A stretch of 64,000 nucleotides of DNA, from positions 63,501 to 127,500 of the forward strand of contig WBZZ01001207.1 in assembly GCA_019918135.1 (NCBI GenBank), in the 5' to 3' direction. The position numbers were made by a program, and so were the translations under genes. Within the stretch, counting starts at the first letter, position 1. Every line of letters starts with the position of its first letter. The DNA is from Paulinella micropora (lineage: Eukaryota; Cercozoa; Imbricatea; Euglyphida; Paulinellidae). A model generated the notes under the pieces. It was not told where the DNA came from and did not search any database. It saw only the letters and a list, made by a program, of their open reading frames with translations. Positions 40,386 to 48,711 of this stretch are shown here, one piece after another.

Positions 40386-41210
40386 ATGTTGCTCTTGACG
40401 ACCGGCGTCCTGCTGCTACTGGTTCGTTTCTCACGGGGTGCTTGCAACTGCTACGGATGCACAAGTACTCAGACGGTGAGCACCTCCTACTGGCTCCCCG
40501 CACCCAGCGCGTGCTCTGATCCGAGCGAAGCCTTGGTCGTGAGCGAGCTGCGCGTGGCTTCCACTGACGATTCTACTTTCGACGTGACCGGCTGGACGAA
40601 TTCGAGCCAGTCGTACTATTACGTGTCTCTGCAGGACAGCGACGTGACGTGCTTCAACACCGTGGTGGACACGGACGTCAGCATTACCGCCGACATGCGC
40701 CTGCAGGTGACGTGCAAGAACAAAGTGCTGAGCTGTCCCCTGACCTATGACGTCCAGTACGCCTGCCGCAAACTCAACGCCTGCCCCTGCCCCGCGTGCA
40801 AACACAACACTTCCGTGGCCGCGGGCAGTGCTGACCAACTCGACCCCCAACTCAAGTGCACCAACGGCGTTTATTTGGAGAAACTGCAGGTCCGGTCGCT
40901 GAATGCCGGCACCGTCTCTCCGGACCTGTTCACTGTGCGAGTGCGCACCGACCCCGCGGCGACAACGTACTTGATAGGGCCATCCTCTCTCGTGCCCAGT
41001 TCGTGCTTTACTTATAGCCGAACCGACGAGTACATCGACAGCGAAAACATCTATGTGTTTCTCCAGTGCGAGAACACGGAGCGTCCTTGCTTGTTGGAGT
41101 ACGTGGGCGAGGCGCGCTGCCGCGAGCCCCCGCCCGCACAAAGCAGCGCGGCCAGCCACGGGCCGGCGGCAGTGGCGATGGTCTTGACCGGCCTGGTCCT
41201 GCTAACGTAA
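40386..41210 (+). CDS. Secreted/GPI-type surface glycoprotein
   Basis: 274 residues starting MLLLTTGVLLLLVRFSRGAC, a clear signal peptide. The ectodomain is rich in cysteine (CNCYGC, CPCPACKHN, CTNGVY) with several N-x-S/T sequons. The protein ends in a short hydrophobic stretch (AAVAMVLTGLVLLT) directly at the stop, preceded by a Ser/Ala-rich spacer; this is the layout of a GPI-attachment signal, or a minimal TM anchor. It is intact. No family recognised. The in-frame upstream extension to 40155 is G-rich non-coding sequence and is not used as the start. Neighbouring glycosyltransferases could modify it. Confidence 0.75.
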   Translation: MLLLTTGVLLLLVRFSRGACNCYGCTSTQTVSTSYWLPAPSACSDPSEALVVSELRVASTDDSTFDVTGWTNSSQSYYYVSLQDSDVTCFNTVVDTDVSITADMRLQVTCKNKVLSCPLTYDVQYACRKLNACPCPACKHNTSVAAGSADQLDPQLKCTNGVYLEKLQVRSLNAGTVSPDLFTVRVRTDPAATTYLIGPSSLVPSSCFTYSRTDEYIDSENIYVFLQCENTERPCLLEYVGEARCREPPPAQSSAASHGPAAVAMVLTGLVLLT

Positions 41211-41458
41211 AGAACAAACAAGAAGAAAAAAGAGGTTGAGCGACGTTGGGCCAGCCTGAAATCTGGCGCGGCCTTTTAAGGGGTGTTTTTGTTATTAAAA
41301 AGAAACGTCAGGTCTTTGCTGCTGGAAGTCGGCCGCCGGGATCTGCTTCCTCCCCCCCCCCAAAAGAAAAGGCAGTACCGGGATCAGGAGATAATTGCGG
41401 TCTATCTATCGTCGTGCGAAATCCGCAGGGCCGGGCAATGTCAGAAAAAAAAGGCTAA

Positions 41459-41527
41459 TTTCACGCTGATCCCCACAAAAAAGCTTTTTATTTTAATTTT
41501 TTTTACCACTTGCAGCTAAGCTTTTTT
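41459..41527. repeat. Direct repeat flanking the glycoprotein gene, right copy
   Basis: Right-hand partner of 40103-40165. Just upstream (41390-41445) is a further array-like unit (AATTGCGGTCTATCTATCGTC), so palindrome-array sequence occurs on both sides of the glycoprotein gene. Confidence 0.65.
41487..41492 (-). promoter_or_regulatory. Polyadenylation signal for the cyclin gene
   Basis: TTTATT on the + strand (AATAAA on minus), 24 nt beyond the cyclin stop codon. Confidence 0.6.
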
Positions 41528-42607
41528 CGCGGAGCGTGGCGTGCCCCGGGGGCGCCCGCTTTCTCTTTCACGACGCCAGCGCGAGCCGTGGTAGCGTAAG
41601 CGATCTTTGGGTGGCCGCCCCTCCTGATCCGAGACATTCGCAAACCGGGCCCAGCTTTTGGTGTACTTTTTCAGAAGCGTTTCTGCCCGGAGGGGCCCGC
41701 CCTGTGCCGACTGCAGCCGGGCCGCGATCGCTTCTGCGTCCGCCACCAGCGTTGTTTCATACAAGCGTCCGGCACTGAGGCGCGAGCCGACCGCGCCGGC
41801 CGCGGCGACCAGCGAGGCCAGCACCAGGCGGGAGGCCCGGTGCTGCCAGAACCGGGGCGTCAGTACTAGCCCGAGCAACACGCGCAGGGCCAGCAGCTTG
41901 CCCTCTTCGGTGAGCTGTTGGCACTCGGACGACGACGCCCGGTCGATCAGCATACCTGCGGCGTTCGGCGTGTCCAGCATGTGCCAGCACACGTTAATCA
42001 CTGCTCCTTCCATTTGCTTGATTTCTGCCACCGTAAAAAGGCCGTCGTCCATGACAGACAGCACAATCCGCGTGCTGTTGAAGTTCTCGACCTCTTCGTA
42101 TTTCAGAGCTACCCAAAAACAAACTACTGCTACGAGCTGGAAGTTTTCTGCGTTGAAGTGAAATGTTGGTCTCTGGGTGAAGTAGCACAAAATCTCTGCG
42201 GCCCGGACTAAACTCTCGGGCCGAGTGCCAAAGTCATCACTGACTTCCAGCAACCACTCCATGACGGTTTCATAGTTCCGAAACCTGTACGGCACGTTTG
42301 TCACCCGGGTCTTCCACTCCTGCATGGATTGTTCACGTTGCAGGGCCAACGCCCATTCCGTGGGGATCTCGTACTCGTCCGGTGTCGTCGCCAGCTCCCA
42401 GCCGGCGCCCACTTCCCCGGTCGCGGCCAACAGGGCTTGCCGGTCCAACGTATCACGCAGGCCCAGCGCGGCCCGTTCCTCGTACAGTCGTTGGAGCAGG
42501 GGGTCTTCTACCCTGTGCTTTTTGGCCCGCGGCGGCACGGGCGTGCAAGCGCAGGGCCCCTGACGAGAGTTGTTGTGCGGGTGGCAACAGGACACGCACC
42601 GTGACAT
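41516..42607 (-). CDS. Virus-encoded cyclin-like protein
   Basis: 363 residues, intact. The N-terminus has a Cys/His cluster (CVSCCHPHNNSRQGPCAC). A cyclin box follows at about residues 110-210: RFRNYETVMEWLLEVSDDF, then AAEILCYFTQRPTFH, LVAVVCFWVALKYEEVEN and MEGAVINVCWHMLDTP, which match the conserved W/LL...V, LA...D, LQL.a..c..IA.K.EE and E..iL..L.w elements of cyclin N-domains. A helical second repeat is plausible at 215-330, and the C-terminus is basic. Cyclins activate cyclin-dependent kinases; a viral one would push cells towards DNA replication. Transcribed towards the glycoprotein gene, with its own poly(A) signal. Confidence 0.8.
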   Translation of the reverse strand: MSRCVSCCHPHNNSRQGPCACTPVPPRAKKHRVEDPLLQRLYEERAALGLRDTLDRQALLAATGEVGAGWELATTPDEYEIPTEWALALQREQSMQEWKTRVTNVPYRFRNYETVMEWLLEVSDDFGTRPESLVRAAEILCYFTQRPTFHFNAENFQLVAVVCFWVALKYEEVENFNSTRIVLSVMDDGLFTVAEIKQMEGAVINVCWHMLDTPNAAGMLIDRASSSECQQLTEEGKLLALRVLLGLVLTPRFWQHRASRLVLASLVAAAGAVGSRLSAGRLYETTLVADAEAIAARLQSAQGGPLRAETLLKKYTKSWARFANVSDQEGRPPKDRLRYHGSRWRRERESGRPRGTPRSAKKA

Positions 42608-43043
42608 CGCCGTGTCGGTGGCGCGGACGGCTTCTGTTCAGTAGCTCACCTCCATAGACATCATGCCACTGGAATTTATTTTGTCTCGTTTGTCAAGGAG
42701 AAAAACAGCCACAACTACCACCACCAACAAGGGCGACCAAAGGAGAGAGAGGGGGGGGGGGCCGCGGCTGACCAAAATTGCGTGCCGGCCGGAGCGGCGG
42801 AGAGTGTCCGCATCTGCCATAAGTTCACGGTCCAACCCCGAAAAACCACCGCTAAAAAAGAGCGAGCGCCGGCGGGCGGGGGGTATTTTGTCCTCTGCTG
42901 TAGAGTATGGGGCAAACGAGACTCGGCCCCCCTCGAATGAAAGGGGGGGGGCCACCCTGCCCCTTCCCCCCGTTGGATTTCTTTTGGTAATCCTCCGTCC
43001 CCCTCCAGGGTTTTTTTTCCTCCGCAACAACAACAAAAAGAAG
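42608..43043. other. Divergent promoter region between cyclin and GT34
   Basis: About 430 nt between divergent starts, with poly-G/C runs. Open frames on both strands here have skewed composition and no start support. No TATA box identified. Confidence 0.45.
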
Positions 43044-44073
43044 ATGCAGCGCCCTGCGCAGACAATCTCGGACGACGACGACGACGACGACGAGGTCTTT
43101 CTTTTGCTCGTTGTTGTGGTCCAAAGCGGGGGACCTGCGTTTGCAGGTGGCCACACAGGCGGAGAACAAGTGCTTGCTACCGTCCGCCCGCCCGCCCCGC
43201 GACGCCAGCCGGCTGAGCCCCTTGGTAGTTTATGCCACGACGGTCTTGGCAGCCATGGTGCTGCTGGCCGCCCTGCACACGTCGCTCACCAATTACCGGA
43301 TCTCCAGGCTGTCGTCCAGCAACCAAGCGCTGGGCGTCCGCGCCAGGCTGCTGGCCAGCGACTTTCTACAGTCGGAGGTCGCGGTCGTCACGCTGCACAC
43401 CGGCTGGAGCGGCTACGACTAGGCCGACTGTTCCTTCAGCCGGCCGAAGCGAGACTACTGCCGCCGGCACGGCTACCTGCTGCTGGACGAGCGGCACTAC
43501 GCGCCGGAGGACGCCCTGCCGCTCCACTGGTGGATGTACCCGCAGGCGGCGCGCTTCCGCAAGCTGCAGTACTTGGAGCAGCTGCTCCGCGCGCGTCTGC
43601 CCACCCCCAAGTACTTCTTCTGGCTCGACGGCGACGCGTTGTTTGTGGACCAGAACCGCAGCTTACAAGCACAGCTGCGAATTGTGCGGCAAACCCTCGC
43701 AGCTAACGCCACCGAAGACCCGGTGTTCGTGCTCGTGGAGTCGCGCAAGCGCTACGGCCTCAACAACGGCGTGTGGCTCGTGCAGAACTCACTGCTGGCG
43801 CACGCCGCCATTCTGGACATGTACAGCCAGCTCGTGGCTCTCGGCAGCCACGTCGCCGACCAGCTCAGCGTGGCTCGCTACTACCGGGAGCACGCGGACT
43901 TTGTGCGCGAGTCGACGTGGCTTGTGCCCGAAGAAAACGCGTCTTTGCTGCAGCGGTCGTGGGCGGCAGTGGACGAGCCCGACGTGTTTATCTTGCATTT
44001 GCCCGGCCAGACCATGGAACAGCGCCGCGAAAGGCTCGCGGCCTTTGGCCTGCTGTGCACGCAGCAGCAGTAA
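43044..44073 (+). pseudogene. GT34-like glycosyltransferase with a lone in-frame TAG
   Basis: A type II membrane protein: a TM helix (PLVVYATTVLAAMVLLAAL) follows ~30 residues, then a catalytic domain with KYFFWLDGDALFVDQN (DxD motif), RYGLNNGVWLVQNS and DQLSVARYY, matching the GT34 galactosyl/mannosyltransferase pattern (FWLDaDaf, NnGvfLir.s, DQ..). The frame is open on both sides of a single TAG at 43420-43422 that separates GWSGYD from ADCSFS, upstream of the catalytic motifs. The ATG at 43044 (MQRPAQTISDDDDD) is one frame away from the main frame entered at about 43100, so a small intron or indel also lies between. Readthrough, RNA editing, recent decay or a sequencing error could explain the stop. 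Confidence 0.7.
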
Positions 44074-44139
44074 AAAAAATATTTTTTTAAAAAAAATTTG
44101 TCTGAAGAAGCGGGGGTGTGGAAAGGGACTTTTTAATCA

Positions 44140-44796
44140 TCAACGCGCCAAGAAAGAAAAAGGGATACAGCGTACGGTAGAGGACCCGGCGGCCAAGGTA
44201 CAAAATGCTATGAAGGCACCGAAAAAAGTTAGGAAAAAAACAATAGCCAAACAGGTAAGGCCATCGTTGACCTCTTCGGATACCGGTTTGTTCAAGAGGC
44301 AACGCGGTACACAACACAGGATCAGAAAGACTAACGCGATTATGCCCGCGGTCTTCGCTGGGTTTGGAAATTGTTGGGCAAAGCCCGTGAGCACCACCTC
44401 AGGGTAACACTCGGCGCCCCCCTGGCAGGTGGCAAAGATGTCCAGGTTGAATTCGCAGGGCTGGGCGTGGAGGTGGAAATCGAAAAGGGTAGTCTGGCCC
44501 GAAGAAGGCGTCAGCCGCAGCGGGGGGCACACCTTTGTCAGGTTTTTGCCACTGCTGGTACAATGGCAGCTGCATCAGACGTGCGCGGGCTGGTCCGTTT
44601 TCAACTGCAGAGTGCCCTTGACCCAAGCGCCCCGGGGCACCTCCACGCGCAACAGCCGCTGTGGTGCGTTGGGCTCTGCCAGATGGTTGTCGCGCCTAAC
44701 CTGGGGAGAAAGGCTCTGACAGCTGTGCGAGTCCAACTCTCTTACTGCCATCCCCGCCGCCAGGCCCGCCCACAACAGCGCCGCCCAAACAGGCAT
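44140..44796 (-). pseudogene. Small two-TM envelope-type glycoprotein with a lone in-frame TGA
   Basis: The N-terminus is a signal peptide (MPVWAALLWAGLAAGMAV) followed by an ectodomain with cysteines and sequons. The frame meets TGA at 44575-44577 and then continues in the same frame through a Cys-rich part (FATCQGGAECYPE) to two hydrophobic helices (AGIIALVFLILCCV and LTCLAIVFFLTFFGAFIAF) and the stop at 44140. The layout, signal peptide, short Cys-rich ectodomain and two C-terminal helices, matches the intact protein at 51046-51627, so the two may be paralogs. Its 3' end converges on GT34 with about 66 nt between. Confidence 0.55.
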
Positions 44797-45107
44797 GTTA
44801 GTTTGTCTTTTCTTTTCTTTTCTTGGAGGTAAAACATAAATGAAACGGTGCTGTAGGCCTTCTTTTGGGGGGCAGGACTGCGCCCTCTGGGAATGGAGAG
44901 TGGGGGGAACGGGGATGGAGAGGACGGGGAGCGCCTAAGTGATTCCCATTCTCCCACTCTCCTCTCCCTTCACTTTTTTTTCTCTTCTTCCATTTTAAAA
45001 AAATGTTTTTATACAGGGGGGGGGCTAGGAGAGCGGCGGCGGAGAAAGCCCTAAAAAGTTCTTTGATTTTGTGGTGGTGGGGGGAGGGGGGCTCTAAAGT
45101 CTTTTTT

Positions 45108-46868
45108 TTAGGTCAGCACAAATTCCGCGCAGTGCGGGAGCAGAGCCCGCAACGTCGACAGCGCAGGAACGAGGGGCTCGGGAAAGAGGCTGTGGGGTAG
45201 GCTCAAGAACCGCAAATTTCGTAACCGCGGGAGGACCTCGTGCAGCAAGCGCCGGCTGTCCTGACCACAAGGCGAGGAGATTGTTAGTTCGCGCAGCCCG
45301 CGCGTCATGGTCAGCACCCTGCACACTTGCGACAACTGTAGTACACCTTCTTGCTCCACCACGATTGCAGTTAGGCCGGTTAATACAGTCAACCGGCCCA
45401 GCTGGCTCCAAACATCATTCTCGGTTTGTCGCGACAACGAGTGCGACCCCGGGGCGCAGAGGACGAGCCCGTTACTTCTTATGATCTCCAGCCGCCGTAG
45501 CTTGGGACAATCGACCACTACTGGAGCGTGGTCGTCAGAAATGCAGAATCGCAGAGATAACTCCTCCAGCGTCTGCGGCAGCGTTAGCCTGGTCCCAACC
45601 CTACAAAACCCCAGCTCTAGCCTACGGAGTTTGGTAGCCGACTCTATGATGGACAGCGGTCTCCCACAATGTGCTAACTTCAATTCCGTCAGTTTCGAGA
45701 TTTGCCGCTGGATCGCGGTCAGCTCGTCACGGGTGACAATAATGTTAAGCTCCAGCGCCGTACAATCGGGCGCGGAGAATTCCCCGAGCCAGCCTAAGCT
45801 TGCTGGGGTCAAGCTTGCTAAACCCAAGGCTCGCAAGCTCGGCCAGTCAGTGGGCAGTCCGTTGCTCGGCGCGCAAGGCAGGCGCAGGCTCTCCAAGCGT
45901 GTCGCAATTTCGGCCGGTGGTGCCCAGCTCCAGTCGTACTTGAGCTGTGGGCCTAGGACCCGTATGTCCAGATGTCGCAAACGACGCAGATTGTCCAAAA
46001 AGCCGCTGTCGGTTAGAGGAGACCTGCTTTTCAGGACGAGCGAGGTTAAGGTCCCGGGGAAGGCCAGGGCGCCCCCCCATAATTGAAACCCGAGCAGACT
46101 GAGCTTGCGGAGGTGATTACAGCCAGCCAGCAGCTTCGTGAGTAAGCTAGGCACCAATTGGGGGGTATCTGAAAAATCCAGAGTCAACTCCTCTAGGCGC
46201 GGAGCCCACGTACTGATTGGCGCCACGGGCGCGCTTACCTTTAGCTCTGGGTCGATCAGGACATCGATTGGGTTGGGCTGGAAAACCGACCTACTTGCCA
46301 AGTGCAGGCTGCGGAGCTCTTGCCCAAAGCCAGCCAGACGCCTAATAACGGCCAGGTCATCAGGGGCGCACCTCAGCTCTTGCAGTGACTTGGCGTTCCG
46401 TAAGTTGGATAACTGCTGCGAGCTTGCCCCCGCAGCATCAAAGATCGTGAGCTTTTGTACGCCCTGCAAGTGCGCTAGAATGCTCGCGCAGTCCCGCCGC
46501 ACGCCGACCTCGCGCAACCACAAACCCCGTAGAGAACTGGCGCTTTCGAAGGCAATCTTGGGCAGGATAGCTTTCCAACTAGACCGACCTAAAGCGGATG
46601 GTTCTTCCCTGGCCTGCAGCAAGTCGTAGACGGACTGCAGAATTCGCACCGCTGCCTGAACCCGCTTGTTAGTACAACCCAAGACACACAAAGCCCAGCG
46701 TGCGTTAGGGTCTGCTAAAAGGATGATGAGCTCCAAGAGTTCTGGTATCTCGACGACCTTCAGAAAAAGTTCCGCAGCCTGCGAAGCAGGCTGAACAGAG
46801 GTTCGCTGTCGTTTGCTAGCCTCGCGCCCAGCTTTTGGGCAGTGGTGTCGGTGCATAAACTGTGGCAC
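45108..46868 (-). CDS. Leucine-rich repeat protein with F-box-like N-terminus
   Basis: 586 residues, intact. Residues ~30-75 (LFLKVVEIPELLELIILLAD, WALCVLGCTNKRVQAAV) look like an F-box-type helical motif that would dock to SKP1. From about residue 115 to the end there are many LRR units of the LxxLxLxxC/N type (LEELTLDFSDT, LRKLSLLGFQ, LTSLVLKSRS, LRHLDIRV, LRRLELGFC, LEELSLRFC). LRR F-box proteins are substrate receptors of SCF ubiquitin ligases, so a viral version could redirect host protein degradation; that role is inference from architecture. A poly-purine promoter-like region lies upstream. Confidence 0.8.
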   Translation of the reverse strand: MPQFMHRHHCPKAGREASKRQRTSVQPASQAAELFLKVVEIPELLELIILLADPNARWALCVLGCTNKRVQAAVRILQSVYDLLQAREEPSALGRSSWKAILPKIAFESASSLRGLWLREVGVRRDCASILAHLQGVQKLTIFDAAGASSQQLSNLRNAKSLQELRCAPDDLAVIRRLAGFGQELRSLHLASRSVFQPNPIDVLIDPELKVSAPVAPISTWAPRLEELTLDFSDTPQLVPSLLTKLLAGCNHLRKLSLLGFQLWGGALAFPGTLTSLVLKSRSPLTDSGFLDNLRRLRHLDIRVLGPQLKYDWSWAPPAEIATRLESLRLPCAPSNGLPTDWPSLRALGLASLTPASLGWLGEFSAPDCTALELNIIVTRDELTAIQRQISKLTELKLAHCGRPLSIIESATKLRRLELGFCRVGTRLTLPQTLEELSLRFCISDDHAPVVVDCPKLRRLEIIRSNGLVLCAPGSHSLSRQTENDVWSQLGRLTVLTGLTAIVVEQEGVLQLSQVCRVLTMTRGLRELTISSPCGQDSRRLLHEVLPRLRNLRFLSLPHSLFPEPLVPALSTLRALLPHCAEFVLT

Positions 46869-47084
46869 GCACTCCCCCGAGAAAAAGAGAAAAGATCACA
46901 CAACCAACAATTTTCTTTCTTTCTTTAGGTACAACGGCTGTCAAAACGGTGTTGTAGGCCTTTTCTTTTCGGCAGGACTGCGCTCTCCGGGAATGGAGAG
47001 TGGGGGAAATGGAGAGTGGGGGGGCTCACCCACCGCCAGCGTCCCCCCCCGCCTTTTTCTTTCTCTGTAAGCTTCTCTGGGTTT

Positions 47085-48383
47085 TCAATCCAAGCTGGAA
47101 TTTATTTTAAATATATAATCTTCCACGTGTTCCCGGAACTTGTCGTCGCCCGTGTACAAAGGACTTGCCCTCGCGGTCTGCAGGTCCAAGCGCAGCCTTT
47201 GGCGCACTTGCCCGGAAGGCATGCGCAGCAGCTCGTAGTGCCGGCCCGTGTTGTGGTGGTAATGCAAAAAGTGGAATATTAGGTACAACTCGGACGGGTC
47301 CAGGACCTGCAAGCCCAAAGGAACTCCGGCGTACACCTCTTGCAGCAGCCCGCCCGTCGCAGAGTCCCGATCATAGCCCAGGAGGTGTTTACAGGCATTG
47401 TCTGAAACGAGCATGGCCCTTAGCAAGGTGTACCTGAAGCTACGCCTCGCAGCGGACTTTTCGGGGCCGAACCAAGACCTGAGCAGCCATTTCAGGCCAT
47501 GCCCGACGGTGCGCTGCGCTATCTCGCGCGACGACACAATCGTGGTGACCAGGCGTCCGCAGTCCTTGAAGTCCTCGTCATGGTCCAGGGCTACGACCAG
47601 AACGCTGTAACCTCGGTTGTCACAGAAGTTAGGATCCGCCCCACGGCCTAGGGCCCAGGCCACGTGCTCGGCCGGACCGCTACGGGCCAGCCGCATCAGC
47701 AGCGTTGTGTTGTTTTCGCTCGTAAGGAGGGTGTCAACATGGACCCCCCACGTGTCTAGCACCGCGCTGACAATCTGGCTCGACGTGCCAAACCTGGCAA
47801 GTGCCCCCCAGGTATACCGGTTATGCAGGACCGGGCGCAGGCGGTGGACCTCTTTTCGCAGCTCAAAGTCGCTGGCTAGTACTGTCGAAATCAGCGCGTG
47901 CAATGCCCGGAGGTGCCTCCCCCTGACCTCGTCATAGCACAACGGGTCCTGAGACTGCGTGACCACCTTGCACAGCCGTTCATAAAGCTCGCCGGTTCTG
48001 GCCTCTTCCGGTGCCGTCCTGATTAGCTCGAGCACTTTTTGGAACTCGAGTTTCTCTCGGTCCAGCCTCTGCTCTATTAGCCACCGGTGGTATTCTTTTT
48101 CTTGGTCTAAAAGCACTTGCAATTGCTGCCGCTGTCGTGCGAGCCTGCTCTTGGCCGCGGTGTTGCCGCTGTCCCCGATGTTGGCGTGTCCCTTCAGGCC
48201 GCGCTCGAAAGCTATGAGCGCCTTTGAAATAGCCGGCAACGCACGTTCGATCTTGCCTTCGTTGCCCGGCGTGAGCTCCAGTTCGTCTAACGCCGGCGTC
48301 TCCACGTTCAGCACGTACGTCCGCCCATCGATTTTGTACTCGCACGATTGGTTGACGTACCGCTCGTCGTCGGTCCATTGCAT
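47085..48383 (-). CDS. Ankyrin-repeat-like protein with coiled-coil segment
   Basis: About 432 residues from MQWTDDERYVNQ; the open frame runs further upstream but through poly-purine non-coding sequence, so this ATG was chosen. Residues ~70-155 are helical and charged (SRLARQRQQLQVLLDQEKEY), a likely coiled coil. Around 225-265 an ankyrin-like unit is seen (NNTTLLMRLARSGPAEHVAW followed by GRGADPNFCDNRGYSVLVVAL). The C-terminal half is helical and unassigned. Ankyrin proteins are protein-interaction adaptors. AATAAA is embedded in the last codons (47101-47106). Tail-to-head with the LRR gene (217 nt gap), divergent from the terminase. Confidence 0.65.
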   Translation of the reverse strand: MQWTDDERYVNQSCEYKIDGRTYVLNVETPALDELELTPGNEGKIERALPAISKALIAFERGLKGHANIGDSGNTAAKSRLARQRQQLQVLLDQEKEYHRWLIEQRLDREKLEFQKVLELIRTAPEEARTGELYERLCKVVTQSQDPLCYDEVRGRHLRALHALISTVLASDFELRKEVHRLRPVLHNRYTWGALARFGTSSQIVSAVLDTWGVHVDTLLTSENNTTLLMRLARSGPAEHVAWALGRGADPNFCDNRGYSVLVVALDHDEDFKDCGRLVTTIVSSREIAQRTVGHGLKWLLRSWFGPEKSAARRSFRYTLLRAMLVSDNACKHLLGYDRDSATGGLLQEVYAGVPLGLQVLDPSELYLIFHFLHYHHNTGRHYELLRMPSGQVRQRLRLDLQTARASPLYTGDDKFREHVEDYIFKINSSLD

Positions 48384-48711
48384 GGCCGCCAGCAAAAAAA
48401 AAGGATCAGGTGCTTTTTTGTTGTTGTTTTTGTACGTGAACTGGGGGGAAACAAGAGAGAGCGGTTTTCTGTTTCTTTTGCTTCTATTGGATGCCAGCAC
48501 ACCACCCCAGGGGGGAAAGGAAGGGGCAGGCGGCCCCTCTCCCCCCCCCCCCCTCCCACACCCCCGGACCAAAAAAGCCTGCTTCCTCCCCACGTCCCCA
48601 CCCTCCGTCTCGCACGTTGAAATGTTCCCGCTGATTTTGGGTTTTTTCAGAATTCTTGGTTCTTTTGCCCCCCCCCTGCCCACCAAAATTTCCGCACTCC
48701 CCTCCATTGCA
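48384..48711. other. Divergent promoter region between ankyrin gene and terminase
   Basis: About 330 nt with poly-C/poly-G runs and a poly-A tract. Open frames extend across it by lack of stops only. It must serve both genes. Confidence 0.5.

Noticed and set aside
44575-44577. Selenocysteine reading of the TGA
   Set aside because: No SECIS-like structure was recognised and no related selenoprotein known; kept as a simple stop.
48151-48711. N-terminal extension of the terminase to the first in-frame ATG
   Set aside because: It overlaps the ankyrin-like gene antisense and the poly-C promoter region; the sequence is low-complexity, not terminase-like.
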